Shown here: positions 1 to 6,961 of the stretch, piece by piece
How the letters are laid out: each line of letters starts with the position of its first letter
Numbering within the stretch: the stretch's first letter is position 1
Origin: Rhodospirillaceae bacterium
GTDB lineage: Bacteria > Pseudomonadota > Alphaproteobacteria > CADEGL01
Assembly: GCA_018699755.1 (NCBI GenBank)
Contig: JABIRQ010000225.1
Location: forward strand, 1 to 12,717
Length of the DNA stretch: 12,717 bases
Direction: 5' to 3'
The notes under the pieces: model-generated
What the model saw: the letters and a program-made list of their open reading frames with translations, nothing else
What the model was told of the DNA's origin: nothing
The model's database searches: none
Program-made: the position numbers and the translations under genes

Positions 1-392
1 AGGGCTGCCTGATCGATTTCTGCCGCGCCTATTTCGAGGTGCCGGACGTGCCCGTGCGCTTCCGGCCCAGCCATTTCCCCTTCACCGAGCCCTCGGCCGA
101 GGTCGATATCGGCTGCAGCCGCGAAGGCGGGGGTTTGCGCATCGGCGCGGGCGGCGACTGGCTCGAAATCCTGGGCTGCGGCATGGTCCATCCCAAGGTG
201 CTGGCCCATTGCGGCGTCGATCCCGAGCGCTGGCAGGGCTTCGCCTTCGGCATGGGGATCGAACGCATCGCCATGCTGAAATACGGCATTCCCGATCTGC
301 GCACCTTCTTCGAAGGCGACATTCGCTGGCTGCGCCACTACGGCTTCGTGCCGCTGGAGACGCCCAGTCTGATCGGGGGGTTGAGCGCGTGA
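1..392 (+). CDS. pheS: Phenylalanine-tRNA ligase alpha subunit, C-terminal part (5' truncated by window edge)
   Basis: This is the alpha subunit of the alpha2-beta2 class II synthetase that charges tRNA-Phe in the cytoplasm. Only the last 129 residues are here; the first whole codon is at base 3 and the stop is TGA 390-392. Visible family hallmarks are the segment FRPSHFPFTEPSAEVDI (motif 2 side of the active site, phenylalanine pocket) and class II motif 3, GFAFGMGIERIAML, whose Arg contacts ATP. The end, LRTFFEGDIRWLRHYGF, matches the usual PheS C-terminus. The stop codon overlaps the GTG start of pheT, so the two subunits are translationally coupled, as expected for subunits made in equal amounts. 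An internal ATG at 39 is not the start, because the frame and the conserved sequence run on upstream of it. Confidence 0.97.
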   Translation, partial: GCLIDFCRAYFEVPDVPVRFRPSHFPFTEPSAEVDIGCSREGGGLRIGAGGDWLEILGCGMVHPKVLAHCGVDPERWQGFAFGMGIERIAMLKYGIPDLRTFFEGDIRWLRHYGFVPLETPSLIGGLSA

Positions 393-2815
393 AGTTCACC
401 CTCTCCTGGCTCAAGGACCATCTCGAGACCGAGGCCGGCCTCGGCGAGATCTGCGACACCCTGACCGCCATCGGGCTGGAACTGGAAGGGGTCGAGGACA
501 AGGCCGCCGGATTGGAGCCCTTCACCGTCGGCTATGTGATCGAAGCCAAGCCCCATCCCGATGCCGATCGCCTGCGCGTGTGCCGGGTCGCGACGGCCGA
601 AGGCGAGGTCCAGGTGGTCTGCGGCGCGCCCAATGCGCGCACCGGCATGAAGGGGGTTTTCGCCCCGGCCGGGGTGACTGTGCCGGGCACCGGGGTCGAA
701 CTGACCAGCGCCACGATCCGCGGCGTCGACTCGAACGGCATGCTGTGTTCCGAGCGCGAGATGGGCCTGTCGGACGAGCATGACGGCATCATCGAGCTGC
801 CCGAGGACGCGCCCGTGGGCGCCTCCTTCGCCGCCATCGCGGGTCTCGACGATCCGGTCGTCGACGTCGCCATCACGCCGAACCGCCAGGACTGCACCGG
901 CGTGCATGGCATCGCCCGCGACCTCGCGGCGGCGGGCCTCGGCACGCTCAAGCCGTTCGACGAGTCCCCGGTCGAAGGCGCTTTCGACAGCCCGGTCGCA
1001 TGGCATCGCGATTTCGCGCCCGGCCACGAGGGCGCCTGCCCGATGGTCGTGGGGCGCAGCTTCCGCAATATCGTCAACGGCCCCAGCCCGGCCTGGATGC
1101 AGGCCCGCCTGCGCGCCATCGGGCTGCGCCCGATCTCGGCCCTGGTCGATATCACCAACTACGTGACCATGGATCTCGGCCGCCCGCTCCATGTCTTCGA
1201 TGCCGCGAAGATCGGCGGCGCCCTGGTCATGCGCATGGCGAAGGCGGGGGAGACGGTGCTCGCCCTCGACGGCCGCGACTACGCCCTGACGCCCGAGATG
1301 ACCGTGATCGCCGAGGCCGGCGAGGCCGATTCGCCCGGCGCGGTGCGCGCCATCGGCGGCATCATGGGCGGCGAGGAGACGGGGGTGACCGAGGCGACGA
1401 CCGAGGTCTTCCTCGAGGTCGCCCTGTTCGACCCCATCCGCACGGCGGCCACGGGCCGCGCCCTCGGCATCGAATCCGACGCCCGCTATCGCTTCGAACG
1501 CGGGGTCGATCCGCGCTCCGCCCTCTGGGGGGCCGAGGTCGCGGCGCGCCTGATCCTGGCGCTCTGCGGCGGCGAGGCCAGCGCGCTCACGATCGCGGGC
1601 GAGATGCCCGAGGATCGCCGCACGGTCGATCTGCGCCCCGGCCGGGTCGAAAGCCTGGGCGGCGTCGCGGTGGCCCCGGCCGACCAGCGCCGCATTCTCG
1701 ACGCCCTGGGCTTCGAGACGGAAGAGGCCGGGGACGCGATCCGCGCCACCGTGCCGACCTGGCGTCAGGATATCGGCGGCGAGGCGGACCTGGTCGAGGA
1801 GGTGCTGCGCATCCGGGGCTACGATGCGATCCCGCCCGTCTCGCTCTCCCTCGACGGCGAATTGCCGGGCCTTGCCATCGACCTCTCCCTCCAGCGCGCG
1901 CGCCGGGCGCGCCGGGCCCTGGCCCAGCGCGGCATGGTTGAGGCCGTGACCTGGTCCTTCATGCCCTCGGGCCGGGCCGCCGGCTTCCGCGCGGAAGATG
2001 CCGCCGCCCTGCCCTTGGCCAATCCGATCAGCGCCGATCTCGACGAGATGCGTCCCTCGATCCTGCCCAACCTGCTCGCGGCGGCGGCGCGCAACGCGGC
2101 GCGCGGCCATGGCGATATCGCCCTGTTCGAGGTCGGCCCGCAATACGCCGACGCCACGCCGGAGGGGCAATCGCGGGTCGCCGCCGGGGTGATCGCGGGC
2201 CTGGCCCGGCCGCGCCATTGGACGGCGAAAGCCCGCCCGGCCGACGCCTTCGACGCCAAGGCCGCCGCCCTGGCCGCGCTCGACGCCGCTGGCGCGCCGG
2301 TCGACAAGCTGCAAATCACCACGGACGCACCGGGCTGGTACCATCCGGGCCGTTCGGGCGTTTTCCGCCTGGGTCCCAATATCCTGGCCGCCTTCGGCGA
2401 AATCCATCCCCGCACCCTGCGCGAGATGGAGCTGCGCGGCGGCGCCGCAGGGTTCGAGGTTTTCCTCGATGCCGTCCCGGTGCCCCGTTCCAAGGATTCG
2501 GGCAAGGCCCGGCCCCTGCTGCGCCCCTCGCCCTTCCAGCCGGTGGTGCGCGATTTCGCCTTCGTGATGGCCGCCGATGTGCCGGCCGAAAAGGCCCTGC
2601 GCGCCGCCCGCTCATCCGACAAGGACTTGGTCACGGATGTCGAGGCCTTCGACGTCTATACCGGCGAGAATGTCGGCGCGGGCGAGAAGTCCCTGGCCCT
2701 CGTCGTCACCCTCCAGCCCGTCGAAGCGACCCTGACCGACGACCGGATCGAGGCCGTCGCCAAGAAGATCGTCGCGGCGGTCGAGAAGGCCACGGGCGGC
2801 ACCCTGCGGGGTTAG
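389..2815 (+). CDS. pheT: Phenylalanine-tRNA ligase beta subunit
   Basis: This is the 808-residue beta subunit of phenylalanyl-tRNA synthetase, close to the roughly 800 residues usual for bacterial PheT. The start is GTG at 389, overlapping the pheS stop (GTGA) and giving the canonical N-terminus MKFTLSWLKDHL; an open frame reaching back to 209 has no homology and is discarded. Domain order is as in the family: N-terminal helices, the EMAP/OB-fold tRNA-binding domain at about residues 40-150 (motifs AKPHPDADRLRVCRV and GAPNAR), B3/B4 editing domain at about 210-400 (Ala/Tyr-specific hydrolysis of mischarged tRNA is known for the family), B5 domain at about 410-480, a catalytic-like core, and the FDX-ACB anticodon-binding domain at about 710-808 (begins RPSPFQPVVRDFAF). 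No frameshift or missing domain is seen. Confidence 0.98.
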   Translation: MKFTLSWLKDHLETEAGLGEICDTLTAIGLELEGVEDKAAGLEPFTVGYVIEAKPHPDADRLRVCRVATAEGEVQVVCGAPNARTGMKGVFAPAGVTVPGTGVELTSATIRGVDSNGMLCSEREMGLSDEHDGIIELPEDAPVGASFAAIAGLDDPVVDVAITPNRQDCTGVHGIARDLAAAGLGTLKPFDESPVEGAFDSPVAWHRDFAPGHEGACPMVVGRSFRNIVNGPSPAWMQARLRAIGLRPISALVDITNYVTMDLGRPLHVFDAAKIGGALVMRMAKAGETVLALDGRDYALTPEMTVIAEAGEADSPGAVRAIGGIMGGEETGVTEATTEVFLEVALFDPIRTAATGRALGIESDARYRFERGVDPRSALWGAEVAARLILALCGGEASALTIAGEMPEDRRTVDLRPGRVESLGGVAVAPADQRRILDALGFETEEAGDAIRATVPTWRQDIGGEADLVEEVLRIRGYDAIPPVSLSLDGELPGLAIDLSLQRARRARRALAQRGMVEAVTWSFMPSGRAAGFRAEDAAALPLANPISADLDEMRPSILPNLLAAAARNAARGHGDIALFEVGPQYADATPEGQSRVAAGVIAGLARPRHWTAKARPADAFDAKAAALAALDAAGAPVDKLQITTDAPGWYHPGRSGVFRLGPNILAAFGEIHPRTLREMELRGGAAGFEVFLDAVPVPRSKDSGKARPLLRPSPFQPVVRDFAFVMAADVPAEKALRAARSSDKDLVTDVEAFDVYTGENVGAGEKSLALVVTLQPVEATLTDDRIEAVAKKIVAAVEKATGGTLRG

Positions 2816-2829
2816 GGGCAGCGCCTTTC

Positions 2830-2883
2830 CGGCCCGACCCGCCGTCACGCGCTTGCAACGGTTCCGGCCTAGAGGTCGGGCCG
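2830..2883 (+). repeat. Inverted repeat between pheT and the FNT channel gene
   Basis: CGGCCCGACC (2830-2839) and GGTCGGGCCG (2874-2883) are perfect 10-base complements separated by 34 bases. Inside the loop, CCGT (2842-2845) can pair with ACGG (2858-2861), so a nested structure is possible. It fills most of the 89-base gap and ends 7 bases before the GGAGG ribosome-binding site of the next gene. It could end the pheST transcript, or be a structured leader of the channel gene. No T-run follows, so a classical Rho-independent terminator is unlikely. Confidence 0.5.
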
Positions 2884-2904
2884 CAACGACGGAGGATCGG
2901 AGCC

Positions 2905-3789
2905 ATGACGAACGACAACCAATCTCCTACCCCGCCGGCCTCCAAGGAGTTCGGAGGCATCGATCCCCTGCTGCCCCCGGCGATGGCCCTGAAATGCGAG
3001 GCGGCCGGGGCGGACAAGGCGGCGCGCGACGCGCTCTCGCTCTTTACCCTCGCCATCCTCGCCGGCGCCTTCATCGCCTTCGGCGCGCTCTTCTCGACCG
3101 TCGCCGTCGCCGGGTTCGGCAACGACCTGCCCTTCGGCGTCGTCCGCCTGCTGGCCGGCGTGACCTTTTCCCTGGGCCTGATCCTGGTGGTGATCGGCGG
3201 GGCCGAACTGTTCACCGGCGACAATCTGATGGTCATGGCCTGGGCCGGTCGGCGCATCGGCCTGGGCGCGCTGCTGCGCGTCTGGGCCATCGTCTATGCC
3301 GGGAATCTGGTGGGGTCGGTGGCCACCGCGGCCCTGGTCGTGGGCAGCGGCCAGCACGAGCTGGGCGGCGGCGCGGTCGGCTTGGCCGCCCTGTCGATCG
3401 CCCAGGCCAAGGCCGAGCTCGGCTGGGTCGAGGCGCTGCTGCGCGGCGTGCTGTGCAATGTCCTCGTTTGCCTCGCCGTCTGGCTGACCTTTTCGGCGCG
3501 CACGGTGACCGGCAAGGTGATGGTCATCGTGCCGCCCGTCGCCGCCTTCGTCGCGGCGGGGTTCGAGCATTCGGTCGCCAACCTGTACTTTTTCCCGACG
3601 GCCCTGTTCGTCAAGGCCTTCGCGGCCGAGGGCTTCTGGATGGCGCTTGCGCGTACGCCGGATACGTACGGCGCTCTGACCTGGGGCACGGCCCTCGGCA
3701 ACCTCCTGCCCGTCACCATCGGCAACGTGATCGGCGGCGCCGTCCTGGTCGCCGGGGTTTATTGGTTCGTCTATCTCCGCCGGCGCTAG
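2905..3789 (+). CDS. Formate/nitrite transporter (FNT) family membrane channel
   Basis: This 294-residue inner-membrane protein belongs to the FNT family (FocA/NirC/HSC), pentameric channels that move small monovalent anions such as formate, nitrite or hydrosulfide. The start at ATG 2905 is set by GGAGG at 2891-2895; the open frame extends far upstream but only inside pheT. A polar N-terminus of about 40 residues is followed by six hydrophobic segments (roughly 44-70, 78-102, 119-146, 178-196, 205-232, 264-288). FNT signature 1 is at 98-105 (GGAELFTG) and signature 2 at 181-191 (GVLCNVLVCLA). The conserved central pore histidine is His222 in FEHSVANLYFF, and the last helix carries GNLLPVTIGN. 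The substrate cannot be told from sequence, so no gene symbol is given. It follows pheT on the same strand, with no obvious metabolic link. Confidence 0.94.
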   Translation: MTNDNQSPTPPASKEFGGIDPLLPPAMALKCEAAGADKAARDALSLFTLAILAGAFIAFGALFSTVAVAGFGNDLPFGVVRLLAGVTFSLGLILVVIGGAELFTGDNLMVMAWAGRRIGLGALLRVWAIVYAGNLVGSVATAALVVGSGQHELGGGAVGLAALSIAQAKAELGWVEALLRGVLCNVLVCLAVWLTFSARTVTGKVMVIVPPVAAFVAAGFEHSVANLYFFPTALFVKAFAAEGFWMALARTPDTYGALTWGTALGNLLPVTIGNVIGGAVLVAGVYWFVYLRRR

Positions 3790-3794
3790 CCGGC
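3779..3794 (+). terminator. Hairpin over the FNT stop codon, possible terminator
   Basis: GCCGGC (3779-3784), loop GCTA, GCCGGC (3789-3794) form a perfect six-base-pair GC stem with a four-base loop that includes part of the TAG stop. There is no T-tract behind it, so intrinsic termination is doubtful; it may only mark or protect the transcript end. Confidence 0.25.
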
Positions 3795-3830
3795 CCGTTC
3801 TGGTCGCGAGGGCGCGGAAGAAAGTAAAAC

Positions 3831-3859
3831 TTGACATATCGCTAGATATTCTTTATATG
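3831..3859 (+). promoter_or_regulatory. Sigma-70-type promoter with overlapping inverted repeats
   Basis: TTGACA (3831-3836), a perfect -35 hexamer, is followed after 17 bases by TATATG (3854-3859), a 4/6 match to the -10. The spacer holds ATATC-GCTA-GATAT (3836-3849), and ACATAT (3834-3839) is complementary to ATATGT (3855-3860), so the core promoter looks like a regulator's operator. The patch is AT-rich in a GC-rich genome. It points toward lepA but lies about 490 bases from it, so its own product is either the tiny open frame at 3897 or a long leader RNA. Confidence 0.5.
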
Positions 3860-3896
3860 TTCTCTTTCCCGGCCGATGGAGAACGGAGTGATGCCG

Positions 3897-3977
3897 ATGA
3901 GCTGCGGGCTTCTCGAACGCGAGGACCGCGAATGCGGGCCGGACCGCTTCGGCCGTCATTCGCCCTCGGGAATCTGA
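3897..3977 (+). CDS. Possible 26-residue peptide downstream of the AT-rich promoter
   Basis: ATG at 3897 is preceded by GGAG (3885-3888) at an 8-base spacing and reads MSCGLLEREDRECGPDRFGR... to TGA at 3975-3977. An in-frame ATG at 3891 would add two residues but sits too close to the GGAG. The peptide is charged, has two cysteines and matches no family I recognise. Support is only the promoter plus the ribosome-binding site. It could be a leader peptide, the remnant of a regulator gene, or chance. Confidence 0.2.
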   Translation: MSCGLLEREDRECGPDRFGRHSPSGI

Positions 3978-4103
3978 GCCAAGCCCGCAAGGGGTCGGGG
4001 CGCGGAGGAGGGGCAAGCGGGCGGTGCCTATGGTCGGATGTCCCTGGAAACCGGTACGGAGATGTTAACAATTGCCAACAGTCCGGGAAAAGTGGAGGCG
4101 GTT

Positions 4104-4146
4104 TCCGGCCAAGCCCTTGGCCGGACGGTATTTTCATCCCGTCCGG
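4104..4146 (+). repeat. Two overlapping, mutually exclusive hairpins
   Basis: Stem A pairs TCCGGCCAA (4104-4112) with TTGGCCGGA (4117-4125) around the loop GCCC: nine perfect pairs. Stem B pairs CCGGACGG (4121-4128) with CCGTCCGG (4139-4146) around a ten-base, T-rich loop: eight perfect pairs. Bases 4121-4125 belong to both, so only one stem can form at a time, as in attenuators and riboswitch expression platforms. The hairpins lie about 180 bases before lepA. Function is unknown. Confidence 0.45.
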
Positions 4147-4224
4147 CCGTGCGATTTTCATGCAAAACCCGGCGAAACTCGCAGATCCGTCGCGCTTCGA
4201 CGGCAAATCCCTCCGAAACCCTCC

Positions 4225-4250
4225 AATCCGCCCGAATCCGCCCGATTCCG
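4225..4250 (+). repeat. Short tandem repeat, 10-base unit AATCCGCCCG
   Basis: The unit AATCCGCCCG occurs at 4225-4234 and 4235-4244, followed by a partial copy ATTCCG at 4245-4250 with one change. It sits just upstream of the probable lepA promoter and may be only slippage. Confidence 0.5.
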
Positions 4251-4251
4251 T

Positions 4252-4280
4252 TTGATGGCGCGCGCGTTGCGCCCTATCGT
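4252..4280 (+). promoter_or_regulatory. Probable lepA promoter
   Basis: TTGATG (4252-4257) and TATCGT (4275-4280), each 4/6 to the sigma-70 consensus, are separated by exactly 17 bases. Transcription would begin near 4287, giving a leader of about 38 bases with the AAGGTG ribosome-binding site at 4311-4316. Confidence 0.35.
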
Positions 4281-4324
4281 CCGCCCGGCCTCGTATCCCC
4301 GCGCGGCCCCAAGGTGAACGCGCC

Positions 4325-6127
4325 ATGACCGACCTCACCCATATCCGCAATTTCGCGATCATCGCCCATATCGACCACGGCAAATCGACCCTGGCCGACC
4401 GGCTGATCCAGGTCTGCGGCGGCCTGACCGAGCGCGAGCTGCGCGAGCAGGTGCTCGATTCCATGGATATCGAGCGCGAGCGCGGCATCACCATCAAGGC
4501 CCAGACCGTGCGTCTGGCCTATACCGCCCAGAACGGCGAGACCTATCAGCTCAACCTCATGGACACGCCGGGCCATGTCGATTTCTCCTACGAGGTCAGC
4601 CGCTCGCTGGCGGCCTGCGAAGGGGCGCTGCTGATCGTCGATGCCAGCCAGGGGGTCGAGGCCCAGACCCTCGCCAATGCCTATCTGGCGATCGACGCCG
4701 GGCTCGAGATCATCCCCGTGCTCAACAAGATCGACCTGCCGGCGGCGGAGCCCGACCGGGTGCGCCGCGAGATCGAGGAGGTCATCGGCATCGACGCCTC
4801 CGACGCCATCGCCGTCTCGGCCAAGACCGGCCAGGGCATCGCCGAGGTGCTGGAGGCCCTGGTCGAGCGCCTGCCGCCGCCCAAGGGCGAATCGGCCGAG
4901 CCGCTGCGCGCCCTGTTGATCGACTCCTGGTACGATTCCTATCTCGGCGTCGTCACCCTGGTCCGGGTCGACGGGGGCGAGCTCAAGAAGGGCATGAAGA
5001 TCCGCCTGATGGCCACGAACGCCCGCTACGACGTGGACGAGGTCGGCGTGTTCACGCCCAAGAAGACCCCCGTCGCGCGGTTGGGACCGGGCGAGATCGG
5101 TTATCTGACCTGCGGCATCAAGCATGTCGCCGACACCCAGGTCGGCGACACGGTGACCGAGGACAGGCGGCGCGCGGAAAAGCCTCTGCCCGGTTTCCGT
5201 CCCTCGCTGCCCGTGGTGTTCTGCGGCCTCTTCCCGGTCGACGCCGCCGATTTCGAGGACCTGCGCGAAAGCCTGCACAAGCTGGCATTGAACGATTCCT
5301 CCTTCGTCTTCGAGGCCGAGACCTCGGCGGCCCTGGGCTTCGGCTTCCGCTGCGGCTTCCTGGGGCTGCTCCATCTCGAGATCGTGCAAGAGCGCCTGAG
5401 CCGCGAGTTCGACCTCGACCTGATCGCGACCGCGCCCAGCGTCATCTACAAGGTGCATATGACCGACGGTTCGATCGTCGAGATGCACAACCCGGCCGAC
5501 ATGCCGGATCCGGTTAAGGTCGAGGGGATGGAGGAGCCGTGGATTCGCACCACGATCCTCGTGCCGGCCGAGTATCTGGGCGCCGTCCTGACCCTGTGCG
5601 AGGACAGGCGGGGCGAGCAGATCGACCTGACCTGGGCGGGCGACCGGGCGATGGCGCAATACCGCCTGCCGCTCAACGAGGTGGTCTACGATTTCTACGA
5701 CCGGTTGAAGAGCGCGTCGCGCGGCTATGCCAGCTTCGACTACCAGATCGAGAACTACCGTCAGGGAGATCTGGTCAAGCTCTCCATCCTGGTGAACGGC
5801 GAGCCGGTCGACGCCCTGGCCATGATCGTGCCGCGCGACAAGGCCGAGGGCCGGGGGCGCGGCCTGTGCGAGCGGCTTAAGGATCTGATTCCGCGTCAGC
5901 TCTTCAAGATCGCCATCCAGGCGGCCATCGGCGGCAAGGTTGTCGCGCGCGAGACCTTGAGCGCCCTGCGCAAGGACGTCACGGCGAAATGCTATGGCGG
6001 CGACGTCAGCCGCAAGCGCAAGCTGCTCGAGGCCCAGAAGCGGGGCAAGAAACGGATGCGCCAATTCGGTCAGGTCGAGATCCCGCAGAGCGCCTTCCTG
6101 GAGGCCCTCAAGCTCAACGACAACTAA
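4325..6127 (+). CDS. lepA: Elongation factor 4 (ribosomal back-translocase GTPase LepA)
   Basis: This is the complete 600-residue translational GTPase, the usual family length. LepA/EF4 binds ribosomes and is known to affect elongation and 30S assembly under stress; it is peripherally membrane-associated. The start ATG 4325 follows AAGGTG (4311-4316) at 8 bases. GTPase motifs are intact: G1 AHIDHGKS at residues 14-21, switch I RGIT at 53-56, G3 DTPGH at 80-84, G4 NKID at 134-137, G5 SAK at 165-167. Domain II follows, then the EF-G-like domains III and V (for example GFGFRCGFLGLLHLEIVQER), and the LepA-only C-terminal domain with YGGDVSRKRKLLEAQKRGKK, which separates it from EF-G. The stop TAA lies four bases from the convergent stop of the next gene. 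Confidence 0.98.
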   Translation: MTDLTHIRNFAIIAHIDHGKSTLADRLIQVCGGLTERELREQVLDSMDIERERGITIKAQTVRLAYTAQNGETYQLNLMDTPGHVDFSYEVSRSLAACEGALLIVDASQGVEAQTLANAYLAIDAGLEIIPVLNKIDLPAAEPDRVRREIEEVIGIDASDAIAVSAKTGQGIAEVLEALVERLPPPKGESAEPLRALLIDSWYDSYLGVVTLVRVDGGELKKGMKIRLMATNARYDVDEVGVFTPKKTPVARLGPGEIGYLTCGIKHVADTQVGDTVTEDRRRAEKPLPGFRPSLPVVFCGLFPVDAADFEDLRESLHKLALNDSSFVFEAETSAALGFGFRCGFLGLLHLEIVQERLSREFDLDLIATAPSVIYKVHMTDGSIVEMHNPADMPDPVKVEGMEEPWIRTTILVPAEYLGAVLTLCEDRRGEQIDLTWAGDRAMAQYRLPLNEVVYDFYDRLKSASRGYASFDYQIENYRQGDLVKLSILVNGEPVDALAMIVPRDKAEGRGRGLCERLKDLIPRQLFKIAIQAAIGGKVVARETLSALRKDVTAKCYGGDVSRKRKLLEAQKRGKKRMRQFGQVEIPQSAFLEALKLNDN

Positions 6128-6131
6128 GCCG

Positions 6132-6434
6132 TCAGCGGCGGCGGCCGCCCCGCTTGCGGCAGAAGAAGGCGAGCAGCGCGCCCGGCACTCCGAGCACCAG
6201 GAGGGCGGGCCAGGTCAGCACGGTCACGATGACCGGATCCCAAAGGGCCGGCAGCAGATAGCGCTGGGTGCCCGCCTGGGCGCCGTTCAGGCTGGTGCGG
6301 TCGAGGTCGTACCAGACCTTGCCCGCGGCATGGATGGTGAGTTCGCCGGTCTGCCAGGCGCCCCACAATTCCCAGGCCAGCACGGCGAAAGCCGCGGCCA
6401 ACAGAACCCAGCCGAGAAACCGTCCGATCGCCAT
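6132..6434 (-). CDS. Small two-helix membrane protein of unknown function
   Basis: A 100-residue protein starts at ATG 6434. It has two hydrophobic segments, about residues 5-27 (FLGWVLLAAAFAVLAWELWGAW) and 67-91 (PVIVTVLTWPALLVLGVPGALLAFF), joined by a polar, probably periplasmic loop (GELTIHAAGKVWYDLDRTSLNGAQ), and ends in a basic tail, CRKRGGRRR, typical of a cytoplasmic end. An alternative ATG at 6464 adds ten residues without a better ribosome-binding site; upstream of 6434 there is only a GGAG about 14 bases away. The open frame runs on to 6656 but that part is low-complexity and overlaps the tRNA. It is convergent with lepA, with four bases between the stops. I recognise no named domain; the membrane topology supports a real gene. 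Confidence 0.7.
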   Translation of the reverse strand: MAIGRFLGWVLLAAAFAVLAWELWGAWQTGELTIHAAGKVWYDLDRTSLNGAQAGTQRYLLPALWDPVIVTVLTWPALLVLGVPGALLAFFCRKRGGRRR

Positions 6435-6604
6435 GGCGCTGCGCCCCGCTCCGTTCACGGCCATAGCATGGGCGGCGGGTGGGGAATGCGCAACGCCGGC
6501 GCGACGGGCACCCGGACACGGTTGCGCGAGCCCGGCGCCGGCCCGGCCGGCCGCGCCGCCGTCGCGTGGGCCGCATCCCGACGCTGGCCCCCGGGCGCGG
6601 GCTT

Positions 6605-6613
6605 TGCTATTTT
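6605..6613 (+). promoter_or_regulatory. Extended -10 element of the tRNA-Ser gene
   Basis: TGC followed by TATTTT (6608-6613) forms an extended -10 box in very GC-rich surroundings, 13 bases before the mature tRNA 5' end. No good -35 is seen at the matching distance (around 6585). Confidence 0.4.
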
Positions 6614-6626
6614 CCCCGACCTTGCG

Positions 6627-6717
6627 GGAGGGATGGCCGAGTGGTTGAAGGCGCACGCTTGGAAAGCGTGTATGCGGTAACCCCGTATCGTGGGTTCGAA
6701 TCCCACTCCCTCCGCCA
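6627..6717 (+). tRNA. tRNA-Ser (anticodon GGA)
   Basis: The cloverleaf is complete. The acceptor stem GGAGGGA (6627-6633) pairs with TCCCTCC (6707-6713), the discriminator is G6714 and CCA is encoded at 6715-6717. The anticodon arm is CACGC-TTGGAAA-GCGTG with anticodon GGA, reading UCC and UCU. A long variable arm (ATGCGG pairing with CCGTAT) marks it as a class II tRNA, as expected for serine, and the T-arm is GTGGG-TTCGAAT-CCCAC. A mobile element begins on its 3' side, so this gene is the likely integration target; it remains intact. Confidence 0.97.
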
Positions 6718-6961
6718 CCAAGTCCTTGTTATAGATGGTTTTTCGAATGAGACTCGAACCGCCAGTGCGGATTGGCGGCAGTCTGCGCGCTTTCGGGCGT
6801 CGCCCCAATCGACGCCGCAGCGAGAGACCGTCTCCGTATCGCATGTCTCCGGCTTCTGGTCCTGTTTTCTCTGGGGGCCCATTTCGCAGTGCGGCTTTCG
6901 GTGCACGGCGATGGCTGCCACGAGCCTGTCGATGGCCAGTCGATAGGATATGCGGCGCGGT
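6718..6961. other. Junction between tRNA-Ser and the recombinase gene; candidate attachment region
   Basis: There is no credible gene in these 244 bases. They contain TTCGAAT at 6742-6748 with ACTC at 6752-6755, repeating the spacing found in the tRNA T-arm (TTCGAAT 6695-6701, ACTC 6705-6708). There is also an inverted repeat CCGCCA (6759-6764)/TGGCGG (6773-6778), and a direct repeat GTCGAT at 6928-6933 and 6939-6944 close to the recombinase stop. Any of these could belong to an attachment site. No long duplication of the tRNA 3' end is visible here or elsewhere in the window. Confidence 0.4.

Larger units (their letters stand above)
3790..4324 (+). other. 535-base intergenic region upstream of lepA
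   Basis: No convincing protein-coding gene is present. A 132-codon open frame (3857-4255) has arbitrary composition, no recognisable domain, and a start lying inside the promoter-like site. From left to right the region holds an AT-rich promoter-like patch at 3831-3859, a tiny open frame at 3897-3977, overlapping hairpins at 4104-4146, a short tandem repeat at 4225-4250, and a probable lepA promoter at 4252-4280. The patches around 3825-3865 and 4065-4095 are much richer in A/T than the surrounding DNA. Confidence 0.6.

Noticed and set aside
338..2407. 689-codon open frame on the minus strand, antisense to pheT
   Set aside because: It is a shadow of pheT: GC-rich codons rarely form stops in the opposite frame, the composition is low-complexity Arg/Gly/Ala/Asp, and no domain is recognisable.
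3857..4255. 132-codon plus-strand frame in the FNT-lepA interval
   Set aside because: Its ATG lies inside the -10 element, there is no ribosome-binding site, and the residues look like translated intergenic DNA.
4274..6064. 596-codon open frame on the minus strand, antisense to lepA
   Set aside because: It is a mirror of the highly conserved lepA reading frame, with repetitive Leu/Gln/Ala/Asp composition and no motif.
6455..6946. Several open frames crossing tRNA-Ser, including a minus-strand one with the phrase EWDSNPRYG
   Set aside because: This is the well-known false translation of the antisense strand of a tRNA; the cloverleaf explains the sequence.
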